From Janibacter sp. Soil728 (lineage in GTDB: Bacteria > Actinomycetota > Actinomycetes > Actinomycetales > Dermatophilaceae): a stretch of DNA of 64,000 bases. The DNA lies in the NCBI RefSeq assembly GCF_001428305.1, contig NZ_LMRZ01000003.1, forward strand, positions 62,001 through 126,000, in the 5' to 3' direction. The position numbers were made by a program, and so were the translations under genes. The notes below the pieces were generated by a model. The model ran no database searches. It was given only the letters and a program-made list of their open reading frames with translations, and was not told the origin of the DNA. Position 1 is the first letter of the stretch; each line of letters opens with the position of its first letter. Positions 44,555 to 53,393 of the stretch are shown here, piece by piece.

Positions 44555-47299
44555 CTACTGGGCTCTGTTGTGCACGCCCCCGGACCATGCCCGTGGCAGG
44601 TAGCGCTCGAGCTCGCCCCGGGAGGTGACGCCCAGCTTGGCGAAGACCTGGTAGAGGTGGGACTCCACCGTGCGCACCGAGAGCACGAGCCGGTCGGCGA
44701 TGGCGGAATTGCTCAAGCCGGCCACGGCCAGCGCAGCCACCTCCTGCTCCCGGCGGCTGAGCCGGACCGCCGGGTGGGTCGTGGTCATCTCGGGCCGCAG
44801 GACCGGGTCCACCCTCAGGGCCAGGGTGTCGGTCCGGGCGGTCATGCGGCGGGTCCCGTGCGCGGCGCCCGCCTCTCGGTAGGCCTGCGTGGAGGCATGG
44901 GCGGTCTCGACCGCCAGGTGAGCGAGGCCGCGCGTGGCGAAGCGTTCGGCCACGTCCTCCAACGCTGCACCATCGTTGGCCCGCAAGGCATCCGCGTGGT
45001 CGGCGAGCAGGGTGGGGTAGTCGCACTCGGCCCGACCGGCGATCTGGCGAAGGGTGGTGGCCACCTCTCGGCTGCGCTCACCCAGACGGACGGCCAGGTG
45101 GAGCAGCGAGGCACGATCGAGCTCCAGCTCGGGGTAGCGGTCAGCGCCGTCGCGGGCCAGGGCTGCAGCGGCGGTCCGGCTCCCTTCGGCCGCGACGAGC
45201 CAGACCCGCGCGGACAGGTGGTCGACGGCCTGACGGGGCAGATCGACGAATTGCTGCTCCGCCGAGGCCTCCTCGCGCCACGCCCGCGCCGCCTCGACCC
45301 GCTGGCTGAGCGAGGCGGTCTGGCTGAGCAGGGTCAGGGCCCAGGTGAGGCAGTCGGCCAGGTCGCTCTCACGGAAGTCGGCGAGCGCATCGAGCAGGAC
45401 GGTGCGGGCCTCCTCGAGGCGACCGGACAGGATCAGACAGCGCCCCAGCCCGAGACCGGCCAGACCACGCATGATGGCGTCGGGGCTGTGGGCCACCTCG
45501 CTGTGGTGGGCGATGAAGACGGGCAGGACGTCGGCCACGCGGCCATCCAGCATGGCGGCGAAGAGAGCCTGCATGTCCGCCTCCGCCGTGACCCTGGACG
45601 AGGGACCCATGACGCCGACCGGGAAGCTCCTCATCCGGTCCCACACCGTGGCGGCGCGTCGGTGCAGGCCCAGCTGGCCGAGTGCCTCGCCAGCGGTCTC
45701 CAGGACCACCAGCTGCTGCGCCGGTGCCAAGGACGATCGCTCGAGCAGCGGCTCGACCAGCGTCAGAGCCTCCTTGGGGTGCCCTGCGCTGATGGCGATG
45801 CTGGCGCGGTACGGCGCCAGACGATCGCGGCGATCTGCGATGTCGCGGCTCGGACCCTCCGTCCGCGGGGCCTCCTCGATCCGGTCGAGGAGGGCGACCA
45901 CGTCCTCGATCCGGCCGAGACCCAGCCCGGTGGCCCGGTAGCGGACGTCGACGTAGTCATCGACCAGGGGCGAGTCGGGAAGCTCGATGACGAAGTCCTC
46001 GAGGTCCGCGAGCAGCCGCTCGGCCTCCTCGACCTCGTTGGACCCCACCAGCGCTCGACCCAGTTCGATGACGACCCGGGCTCGATCGAGTGAGTCGTCG
46101 TCCTCGCTGGCCGCGAGCGCGGCGCGGGCCAGTCGGGCGGCGACATCGTGGCCGAAGGCCTGGTTGGCCCTGACTGCCGCATCGACGAGGTCCGCGCGTG
46201 GGACCTGCTGTCCCGCGTCGAGTCGCCACGTCACCACGCGGATCGACACGGCCTCTGCGTCGGCGGGATCCACCGTCTCGAAGGCATCGGCCAAGGCCGC
46301 CACCAGCCCTCGGCGTCCGATCCGTCCCACGCGCTCCAGCACGACCTCGCCGTACAGCGGGTGCGCCGGACGCAGCACGCCGTGACCGAACCGGCCATCC
46401 AGCCGCACCAGGCCGGACTCCTCCAGCGACCCGAGGACGGTGATCGGGGCGACCCGCTCCGCGACCGAGAGGGGCATGGGCTCGCCGAGCGCCACCAGTG
46501 CCAGTGCGCGCCGCTCCTCGGGGTCGAGGGTGGCCAGACGGGCGCCCACCGCGTCGATCAGGCGAGGGGCGAGGACGACCTCCTCGTCCCAGACCCAGAC
46601 GCCGTCCTCCTGGTTGAGGGACCCGTGATCGAGCGCCGCGATGACCAGCTCACGGGCGTAGAGCATGTTGCCACCGCTGACGCTCGCCAGGCGCGACAGG
46701 GTGCGCCCGGTGGTCAGGCCGCCGAGGGCCCCGGCGATGACCTCGCCCATCTCCTTCTCCGACAGGGGCTGCAGGTCCACGCGTAGTGCCAGCCCCTCCT
46801 TCCACAGGGACGTGATCGCGTCCGGGACCTGCTCCCCTCGACGGACCGAGATCACCGGCGCGATGATGCCGTCCAGACTCAGCTGGAGCAGCAGTGCGGC
46901 GCTGCCGTCATCGAGGTGCTGCGCGTCGTCGACGAGGAGCACCATCCTCGGGCCCGAGCCCAGCGCCTGGGCGAAGGACGCGTGCCAGCCAGCGTGCTCG
47001 GCAGGCGTACCCGAGCCCGGGGGCAGCAGGTGCAGCACCGCGCCATAGGGAGTGAGCCGGCCCGCCTCGGTGGCGATGATGGTCGCGGTCCGCATGCCGC
47101 GGCCCTTGGCCCAGTGACCGACCTCCCGCGTCAGGCGGGTCTTGCCGACACCTGCGGCCGCGACCACCACCGCGCCGGACGGTCCCGACTGCTCGCTCCC
47201 GAGGGTCGAGGTGATGAGGTCGACCTCGTCCCGGCGCCCGCCGAAGGGCCACTCCGCGTGCAGGGCGCGTGTGGGCTCGCCACTTCGCAGCCCGGCCAT
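44555..47299 (-). CDS. LAL-type LuxR family transcriptional regulator
   Basis: 914 aa. The AAA/STAND ATPase N-terminus shows AAAGVGKT near residue 48 and LLVDDAQ near 120. A long TPR-like helical middle follows. The C-terminal helix-turn-helix (LSRREQEVAALAVAGLSNSAIADRL, then VRTVESHLYQVFAKLGV) is the LuxR type. Large ATP-binding LuxR (MalT-like) regulators switch on a pathway upon a small-molecule signal; the target is unknown, with the M20 peptidase gene next on the same strand upstream. The ATG is leaderless (TATCCT six bases upstream). Confidence 0.92.
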   Translation of the reverse strand: MAGLRSGEPTRALHAEWPFGGRRDEVDLITSTLGSEQSGPSGAVVVAAAGVGKTRLTREVGHWAKGRGMRTATIIATEAGRLTPYGAVLHLLPPGSGTPAEHAGWHASFAQALGSGPRMVLLVDDAQHLDDGSAALLLQLSLDGIIAPVISVRRGEQVPDAITSLWKEGLALRVDLQPLSEKEMGEVIAGALGGLTTGRTLSRLASVSGGNMLYARELVIAALDHGSLNQEDGVWVWDEEVVLAPRLIDAVGARLATLDPEERRALALVALGEPMPLSVAERVAPITVLGSLEESGLVRLDGRFGHGVLRPAHPLYGEVVLERVGRIGRRGLVAALADAFETVDPADAEAVSIRVVTWRLDAGQQVPRADLVDAAVRANQAFGHDVAARLARAALAASEDDDSLDRARVVIELGRALVGSNEVEEAERLLADLEDFVIELPDSPLVDDYVDVRYRATGLGLGRIEDVVALLDRIEEAPRTEGPSRDIADRRDRLAPYRASIAISAGHPKEALTLVEPLLERSSLAPAQQLVVLETAGEALGQLGLHRRAATVWDRMRSFPVGVMGPSSRVTAEADMQALFAAMLDGRVADVLPVFIAHHSEVAHSPDAIMRGLAGLGLGRCLILSGRLEEARTVLLDALADFRESDLADCLTWALTLLSQTASLSQRVEAARAWREEASAEQQFVDLPRQAVDHLSARVWLVAAEGSRTAAAALARDGADRYPELELDRASLLHLAVRLGERSREVATTLRQIAGRAECDYPTLLADHADALRANDGAALEDVAERFATRGLAHLAVETAHASTQAYREAGAAHGTRRMTARTDTLALRVDPVLRPEMTTTHPAVRLSRREQEVAALAVAGLSNSAIADRLVLSVRTVESHLYQVFAKLGVTSRGELERYLPRAWSGGVHNRAQ

Positions 47300-47305
47300 T
47301 GATTC

Positions 47306-47311
47306 AGGATA
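47306..47311 (-). promoter_or_regulatory. Leaderless promoter -10 (TATCCT) of the LAL regulator
   Basis: TATCCT on the minus strand, 6 nt, then ATG at 47299. Confidence 0.5.
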
Positions 47312-47340
47312 CCGGGGGGTCCGCGGTTACCCCCGCTCAG

Positions 47341-48897
47341 TCAGCCCTCGTCGGTGCGGAAGGCGCCGAACACCTCGTACATGTAGTCGCTGCCCTGCTT
47401 GAGTGCCTCGACATAGATCCGCTCGTTGTTGCCGTGCATCCCGATGAGCTGCTCGTTGCTCAGCACGTACGGGTACACGCCGTAGCCGGGGACTCCCTTC
47501 GCCCGCCACGGTCCCAGACTCGTCCCGGCCTCGAAGAGCGCCGGGGCGAAGGGGGTGTCCTCGTAGGTCGCCTCCGACGCGTCGGACAGCGCCCGCCACA
47601 GGTCGGTGTCGAGGTCAGCGGGCGGGGTCGCCCACGTGGTGTCGAGCCGGGAGAGCGCCTCCTCCTCGCTCTCCCCCTCGGCGCCGATGACCTTGACCTC
47701 GACATCGCGGTCCCTGAGCAGCGTGCGCACCGCAGCGACGAACTCGCGCGGCTTCTCCCCTCCGGGGATGCCACGGCAGTTGACCCGCGTCGTCGCCTCG
47801 GACGGGATGACGTTTTCCTTGTAGCCGGCCTCCTGGATGACGAAGGCGTGCGTCGTGCGCAGCAGCGCCCGGTGCAGGTACGGGTAGTCCGACAGCTTCA
47901 CCACGAGCCGGGCCGCGCGCTCGCGGGACGGTTGGCTCTTCGCCTTGAGCATCAACCGGATCGCCTTGGCGAAGCTGCGGTCGCTCGTCGCATCCGCGAT
48001 CGCCTCGAAGTACTCCCGGGTGACCTCCGTCAGGTGCACCGGTGCCTCCCACTCGGACAGCGTGCTGATCGCCCGCGAGACCTTGACGACCGCCGAGTCG
48101 TCCGGCATCGGCTTCGACGAGTGCGTCGCTGTCCCCGTGGCCACGAGGTCGAGGTTGAAGTAGACATTGTCCTGACGCGTCGCCGTGATGAGCATCGGGG
48201 TCGTCTTGTCGCTCTGGGCCAGGAACCAACCCCCTTCGGTCAGGACGGCGCCCGCGTCGATCTTGTCCCAGTGGTTCTTCGCCAGCCAGCGCGACCCGTA
48301 GTCGCCGGCCTCCTCGTCGCAGTCGGTGAGCACGATGATGTCGCGGTCGAAGGTCGCTCCCTCGTCGACGTGGCGCAGCAGCGCGCTGATCATCGCCGAG
48401 TTGGCGCCCTTCATGTCCAGGGCGCCACGACCATAGATCTCACCGTCGACGACGTCCCCGGCGAAGGGGTCGACGTCCCAGTTCTCCTCCTCCACCGGCA
48501 CGACGTCCGAGTGACCGAGGACGAGCAGCGGTTCCTCGGCGCCGTTCCCCGGGATGCGAGCGATGAGGTGGACGTTGTCGGGCTGCGGGGTGTCGATGAT
48601 CTCGACCGGCACGCCGGCCCGCTCCCAGACCGCCTTGAGCATCTCGGCGTGCGGCCGGGTGTTGCCACCCTGACCGTGGTTCTGCGTGTCGAAGGACAAC
48701 ATCCGCTTCAGCAGGTCCAACGCGTCCATGTCGGCCGCAGGGATCGCGGCCCCGGACAGGCTGGACGAAGGGGAGGACGTGCCGGCGAAGGCACCGGCAC
48801 CTTGTGCCGTGGCAGCGCCCACGACGGCGGCTCCCACCCCTCCGAGGAAGGCACGGCGTGGCAGCGAGCGAGTGGTCTCATCGGGTGAGCTGTGCAT
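47341..48897 (-). CDS. Tat-exported M20/M28-type metallopeptidase
   Basis: 518 aa. The N-terminus holds a twin-arginine signal (LPRRAFLGGVGAAVVG). The peptidase matches M20 (ArgE/DapE/CPG2): first metal ligand in VLGHSDVVPV, bridging Asp in GRGALDMKG, and the catalytic/metal Glu pair in DCDEEAGD; a late HGNNERI supplies the last His. Hydrolyses N-acyl amino acids or dipeptides outside the membrane. The frame is open upstream but AAAGGAG and the Tat signal fix the ATG at 48897. Single gene between the LAL regulator and the light locus. Confidence 0.88.
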   Translation of the reverse strand: MHSSPDETTRSLPRRAFLGGVGAAVVGAATAQGAGAFAGTSSPSSSLSGAAIPAADMDALDLLKRMLSFDTQNHGQGGNTRPHAEMLKAVWERAGVPVEIIDTPQPDNVHLIARIPGNGAEEPLLVLGHSDVVPVEEENWDVDPFAGDVVDGEIYGRGALDMKGANSAMISALLRHVDEGATFDRDIIVLTDCDEEAGDYGSRWLAKNHWDKIDAGAVLTEGGWFLAQSDKTTPMLITATRQDNVYFNLDLVATGTATHSSKPMPDDSAVVKVSRAISTLSEWEAPVHLTEVTREYFEAIADATSDRSFAKAIRLMLKAKSQPSRERAARLVVKLSDYPYLHRALLRTTHAFVIQEAGYKENVIPSEATTRVNCRGIPGGEKPREFVAAVRTLLRDRDVEVKVIGAEGESEEEALSRLDTTWATPPADLDTDLWRALSDASEATYEDTPFAPALFEAGTSLGPWRAKGVPGYGVYPYVLSNEQLIGMHGNNERIYVEALKQGSDYMYEVFGAFRTDEG

Positions 48898-49097
48898 CGG
48901 TCGACTCCTTTGTCGGTGGTCCGCGCAGGCTCTCGCCGAGACCCGTTGCACCCCAAGGGCGACCGCTCGGTAGTGAGGCGAGCGGTCCCCCCTTCGCGAC
49001 GGACGGACGAGCCGCCCGGCAAACCTGACCGAGCCCCGCCCAAGCCTTGACGAAGGCGTGACCTTGGCCCTCGCGCCGGCCGCGGGGAGCCCGACCG

Positions 49098-50525
49098 CTA
49101 CCTGTTGCGGCGCGCGATCGCCGTCGACAGGGCCGCGGCGAAGGCCGTCCAGGCTGCGTAGGGCACGAGCGCCCATCGCCCCCGTCCACCGGCAGCGCCG
49201 GCCCGACGGGCCAGGTCGGCCGAGCTCACCGCGAGCACCCCGGCCTCGAGCGCTGCCAGCGTCGGCCGGCGCACCCGCCAGAAGACGACGCTCCAGCCGG
49301 TGTTGAGCACGAGGTTGACCCACAGCGCGCGACGGTAGGCAGCCGCCTCGTCACCGCGCCCCTCCGCCTCCAGTCGCGAGAGGGTCGCGACCGAGCTGGC
49401 CGCGATGTCGGCGTACAGGGGCGTCCACACCAGAGGGAAGGCGAGCGGCGGTGGCTGCCACGACGGGAGGTCCAGCGAGCGGTACCAGCGGCTGTCCGGC
49501 TGCGTCGCCACGCCCCCGGTCGCGGCACTGGCGATGGTCGCCGCGGTCACCGTCAGCACGTCGCGCAGCACGTGGTCGGGCCGCGCGGTGCGCATCGCCC
49601 GCCGCACCGCGTCGTCGAACCCGATGAGCCCGTGCGCAGGCAACCCCACCAGCTCGTCGAGGTCCTGCTCGCGTCGCACCACCTCGTGCACGAGGCTGCC
49701 GACGAGCGGCTTGGCGACATCGGCCGCGACGGGCGTGATGATCCCGACCCAGTGGCTCGCCAGCCACGGCGTCAGCACCGGCACCCCGACGATCAGGCGG
49801 CGGTGCAGCCCGTTGACCGCGGCGAACCGCTGGATCATCTCCTCGTAGGTCAGCACCTCCGGTCCCCCGATGTCGAAGGTCCTGTTGACCTCCGCCGGCA
49901 GTCCTGCAGCGCCCACCAGGTAGTGCAGCGCGTCGTCGACGGCGATCGGCTGGATCCGGTTGCGCAACCACTGCGGCGCGACCATCGCTGGCAGTCTCTC
50001 GGTGAGGTGGCGCAGCATGTCGAAGGACACCGACCCGTCGCCCAGGACGACCGCCGCTTGCAGAACCGCAGCAGGTACGGGCGCGTCGAGGAGCACCTGC
50101 CCGACCTCCACGCGCGAGGCGAGGTGGACCGAGAGGTCGGCGCCCTCGGGGTGCAGGCCGCCGAGGTAGACGATGCGGCTCACCCCTTCGTCGGCCGCTG
50201 CCGTGGCGAAGCCCTCGGCCAGCTCGCGGTCTCGCCGCGCGAGGTCGCCGCCGCCGTCCATGGAGTGCACGAGGTAGTAGGCGACGTCGACGCCCGACAG
50301 GGCCGCCCTCAGGTCCGAGCCAGAAGTGACATCACCCTCGACGATCTCGACCCGGTCGGCCCACTCCGCGGAACGCAGCCGCTCGGCTGACCGGGTGAGC
50401 GCACGCACCCGCCAGCCGGCGTCAAGCAGTCTCGGGACGAGCAGCCCGCCGATGTAGCCGGTGGCGCCGGTGACGAGGACCGTGCCGGGGACGAAGGGAG
50501 TGGATGTGGCTGTGGACGTGGTCAT
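49098..50525 (-). CDS. SDR (NmrA/DUF2867-like) - TspO/MBR fusion protein
   Basis: 475 aa. Residues 1-310 are an NAD(P)-binding epimerase-like domain (VTGATGYIGGLLVP, then AYYLVHSM and VYLGGLHP). The last 150 residues are a TspO/MBR domain: SWQPPPLAFPLVWTPLY, RRALWVNLVLNTGWSVVFW, and a final hydrophobic helix with AAWTAFAAALSTAI; hydrophobicity gives about five membrane helices. TspO proteins bind porphyrins and are light- or stress-related in bacteria. Start ATG at 50525 with GAGGTG upstream. Last gene of the seven-gene operon, five bases after the CPBP gene. Confidence 0.85.
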   Translation of the reverse strand: MTTSTATSTPFVPGTVLVTGATGYIGGLLVPRLLDAGWRVRALTRSAERLRSAEWADRVEIVEGDVTSGSDLRAALSGVDVAYYLVHSMDGGGDLARRDRELAEGFATAAADEGVSRIVYLGGLHPEGADLSVHLASRVEVGQVLLDAPVPAAVLQAAVVLGDGSVSFDMLRHLTERLPAMVAPQWLRNRIQPIAVDDALHYLVGAAGLPAEVNRTFDIGGPEVLTYEEMIQRFAAVNGLHRRLIVGVPVLTPWLASHWVGIITPVAADVAKPLVGSLVHEVVRREQDLDELVGLPAHGLIGFDDAVRRAMRTARPDHVLRDVLTVTAATIASAATGGVATQPDSRWYRSLDLPSWQPPPLAFPLVWTPLYADIAASSVATLSRLEAEGRGDEAAAYRRALWVNLVLNTGWSVVFWRVRRPTLAALEAGVLAVSSADLARRAGAAGGRGRWALVPYAAWTAFAAALSTAIARRNR

Positions 50526-50530
50526 GTCGG

Positions 50531-51253
50531 TCACCTCAGGAGGTCGAGGGCGGGTGGGAGGAGGAAGAGCATCGAGCTGGACCAGACGACGTGCGTGATG
50601 ATCGGGGCGAGGACGCCGCCGGTGACCCGGCGTTGGGCCCCGGTGAGCACCCCGAGGAGCAGTGCGGCGAAGGTCAGCATGAGGTTGCCGGTGGCTGCGG
50701 TGACGAGGCCGTAGACGAGGGTCGTGATCGCGATGGGGTGCCGGCGTCCGACCGAGGCGAAGAGTGCGCCGCGGAAGAACAGCTCCTCCCCGATCCCGGT
50801 GATGACGGTGATCACCCAGACGAGGGGCAGCGAGCCGTAGCGAGCATGGTCGAGGACCTCGTCGACCCGGCCGGCGAGCCACGGCACGCGGCCGACCACG
50901 AGCGCCCCGGCGAGGAAGACCGCCACGGCGAGCAGCGCAAGGGCCACGGGCTGCACCACTGGTCGCGCCAACCCGGCCCCCCGGGTGTGCGCCCACCCGA
51001 CGTGCAGCCGACCGGCGGCCAGTCCCCCCGCGATCCAGACCCCGGCGAGCACCAGCCCACCGACGTAGAAGAGGTGATCGCCCGGCGGGATCCGCAAGGT
51101 CAGTGCCAGGACGAGGGACCCGAGCACGAGCGTCACGGCAGTCACGACCCGTCGGCGTCGCACCCGCACATCGGGCTCGTGGTGGTCACGGGGCACGGGG
51201 GCCACGAGCGCGGCAGCGACGAAGGAGCGCAGCTCCCTGACCGGGTGGATCAC
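50531..51253 (-). CDS. CPBP-family intramembrane protease-like protein
   Basis: 240 aa with about six hydrophobic helices. GIGEELFFRGALF has the EExxxR motif of the CPBP (CAAX/Abi) glutamic proteases, and a second site ITHVVWSS supplies the His. Members act in protein maturation, bacteriocin immunity or are of unknown role. The GTG at 51253 overlaps the photolyase stop (GTGA). Fifth or sixth product of the light-locus operon. Confidence 0.8.
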   Translation of the reverse strand: MIHPVRELRSFVAAALVAPVPRDHHEPDVRVRRRRVVTAVTLVLGSLVLALTLRIPPGDHLFYVGGLVLAGVWIAGGLAAGRLHVGWAHTRGAGLARPVVQPVALALLAVAVFLAGALVVGRVPWLAGRVDEVLDHARYGSLPLVWVITVITGIGEELFFRGALFASVGRRHPIAITTLVYGLVTAATGNLMLTFAALLLGVLTGAQRRVTGGVLAPIITHVVWSSSMLFLLPPALDLLR

Positions 51254-52641
51254 CTCTGTGCCCGCGCCATCTCGTACCGGTCCAGCGCCTCGCGGCGCTC
51301 CTCGGCGTGGTCGAGGACGCGCTCGGGGTAGCCGTGGGCGGCGCCGTCGGGGTGGGTCCACGGCGTGTGGGCAGCCTTGCCCGACAGGTGGGCGAGCTCG
51401 GGCACCCAGCGACGCACGTAGGCGCCGTCGGGGTCGAAGCGCTCCCCCTGGGTGATCGGGTTGAAGACCCGGAAGTACGGTGACGCGTCGGTCCCGGTGC
51501 CCGCCACCCACTGCCAGCCGTGGCTGTTGGAGGCCAGGTCGCCGTCGAGCAGGTGGTCGAGGAAGTGCCGCGCCCCGACCGGCCACCACACGTGCAGGTC
51601 CTTGGTGAGGAAGCTCGCGACGACCATCCGCACCCGGTTGTGCATGAACCCCTCGGCGAGCAGCTGGCGCATCCCCGCGTCGACGAAGGGGTAGCCGGTG
51701 CGCCCCTGCCGCCAGGCCTCCACGAGCCGGTCGGTCTCGGACCCGTCGTCGTAGGGCAGGCCGGCGAGGGCATCGCGCAGGTCGGCCCACGCCGAGTCGG
51801 GGCGGTGCCACAGGACGTCGGCGTAGAACTCCCGCCACGCGAGCTCGGTGACGAAGCGCTGCGCGGCATCGGAGTCGGCCGCCGGGTGCGCCGCAAGGTC
51901 GGCGAGCATGGTGCGCGTGTGGATCTCGCCGTGGGTGAGGTGGATCGACATGCGGCTCGTGGCATCGCGGTCGGGTCGGTCACGATCGGTGTCGTAGCCC
52001 GCGAGGTCGTCCCGGAGGAAGCTGCGCCACCGCTCCTGCGCCGCGTCCTCCCCTGCCGGCCCGTCGATCGCGTCCTCGTCCGCGGCGGCGAGCACGCGCT
52101 CGAGGCCGTCCTCGCCGACCTCGGCGAGCAGGTCGGCACCGTCCCGCAGCCACACGTCGTCGCCGACCCGGTCCGCGGGCGCCGGCCAGCCGTGGTCGCG
52201 CCAGGCCCGGGCGAAGGGGGTGAAGACCTTGTACGGCGTGCCCTCACCCGTGAGGACGAGCCCGGGGCCGACCGCGCAGGGGGTGCCGGTCGTCACGAGC
52301 TGCGCGCCCTGCTCCTGCAGCCGACCGCCGACGTCCTCGTCCCGCACCCGGCCGGCAGGGGTCGTGTCACGGGTGATGTGCACCCGCTCGGCCCCGACCG
52401 CCGCAGCCGCCTGCGGCACGAGGTCCACCGGGTCACCGCAACGGACCACCAGTGCTCCGCCGGTCGCCTCGTGCAGGGCCGCGATCGAGCGCAGCATCCG
52501 GCGGGCCGACGGGCGATGGTCGCTGAGCACCTGCGGCTCCACGACGACGAAGGGGAGGACCTCCCCTTCGTCGGCTGCGGCCAGGAGCGCCGGGTGGTCC
52601 GACAGTCGCAGGTCCCGGCGGAACCACAGGAGGGCGGTCAC
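51250..52641 (-). CDS. phrB: Deoxyribodipyrimidine photolyase
   Basis: 463 aa. Repairs UV pyrimidine dimers with light through FAD. The N-terminal antenna domain (LLWFRRDLRLSDHPAL) and C-terminal FAD domain (ELAWREFYADVLWHRP, TGYPFVDAGMRQLLAEGFMHNRVRM, ASFLTKDLHVWW, then WVAGTGTDASPYFRVFNPITQ) match class I CPD photolyases. GTG start overlaps the SDR stop. It is a prime member of a light-controlled operon and supports the reading of the cluster. Confidence 0.93.
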   Translation of the reverse strand: MTALLWFRRDLRLSDHPALLAAADEGEVLPFVVVEPQVLSDHRPSARRMLRSIAALHEATGGALVVRCGDPVDLVPQAAAAVGAERVHITRDTTPAGRVRDEDVGGRLQEQGAQLVTTGTPCAVGPGLVLTGEGTPYKVFTPFARAWRDHGWPAPADRVGDDVWLRDGADLLAEVGEDGLERVLAAADEDAIDGPAGEDAAQERWRSFLRDDLAGYDTDRDRPDRDATSRMSIHLTHGEIHTRTMLADLAAHPAADSDAAQRFVTELAWREFYADVLWHRPDSAWADLRDALAGLPYDDGSETDRLVEAWRQGRTGYPFVDAGMRQLLAEGFMHNRVRMVVASFLTKDLHVWWPVGARHFLDHLLDGDLASNSHGWQWVAGTGTDASPYFRVFNPITQGERFDPDGAYVRRWVPELAHLSGKAAHTPWTHPDGAAHGYPERVLDHAEERREALDRYEMARAQR

Positions 52642-53393
52642 GAGGACGAGCGTGCCACGCGGGCGGTGATCGCCGCCCACAGCCGCACCGGCAGCACACG
52701 GGCGACCTTCATCGTCACGGCCATCCGGCGGGGGAAGACGATCTCGACCTTGCCCCCTTCGAGCCCGTCGGCGATCTCGGTGGCCGCCTCCTCCGGCTCG
52801 ATGATGAAGGGCATGGGGAAGGAGTTGGTCTCGGTCATGTCGGTGCGCACGAAGCCCGGGCAGACCGTCGTGACCTGCACGTCCTTGGTCGACAAGGACG
52901 CGCGCATCGACTCCAGCAGGTTGATCTGCGCCGCCTTGGTCGCGGCATAGGCCTCTCCCCCGGACAGACCGCGGTAGCCGGCGACCGAGGCGATCCCGAC
53001 GAGGTGCCCGCTGCGGTGCGAGACCATCTGCGGCAGGGTCGCGGCGATGACGTTGTTGAGCCCCAGGAGGTTGACCTCGACATGCGTCACGAACTCGTCG
53101 GCCTGCCAGTCGGTGGCGGTGTAGGTGTGCCAGTACCCGGCGCACCAGATCACCATGTCGATGGCCCCGATCGCCGTGCGCACCCGCTCGGCAGCGGCCC
53201 AGCACGCGCTCCGGTCGGTGACGTCGAGCGGGACCGTGACCATGCGTCCGCCCGAGACCTCGTCGAGCCGCTCCGCCCGGCGGGCGCTGATCGCCACGAT
53301 CGCGCCTCGGCGCTGCAGCTCCTCCGCCAGGGCCGCACCAATGCCGCTGGAGGCGCCGACCAGCCAGATGCGTTGTCCGACAAGGCTGGTCAT
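52638..53393 (-). CDS. Short-chain dehydrogenase/reductase
   Basis: 251 aa classical SDR: LVGASSGIGAALAEEL cofactor loop, WCAGYW in place of NNAG, active-site Ser (GIASVAGYRG) with Y-x3-K in AYAATKAAQ, and PGFVRTDM. Overlaps the next gene upstream by ATGA. Substrate unknown; similar SDRs recur in this lipid/light-response cluster in other bacteria. Confidence 0.88.
   Translation of the reverse strand: MTSLVGQRIWLVGASSGIGAALAEELQRRGAIVAISARRAERLDEVSGGRMVTVPLDVTDRSACWAAAERVRTAIGAIDMVIWCAGYWHTYTATDWQADEFVTHVEVNLLGLNNVIAATLPQMVSHRSGHLVGIASVAGYRGLSGGEAYAATKAAQINLLESMRASLSTKDVQVTTVCPGFVRTDMTETNSFPMPFIIEPEEAATEIADGLEGGKVEIVFPRRMAVTMKVARVLPVRLWAAITARVARSSS

Noticed and set aside
47341-49323. Longer M20 peptidase reading from 49323
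   Set aside because: The extra 140 residues are low-complexity noise before a Tat signal with AAAGGAG.
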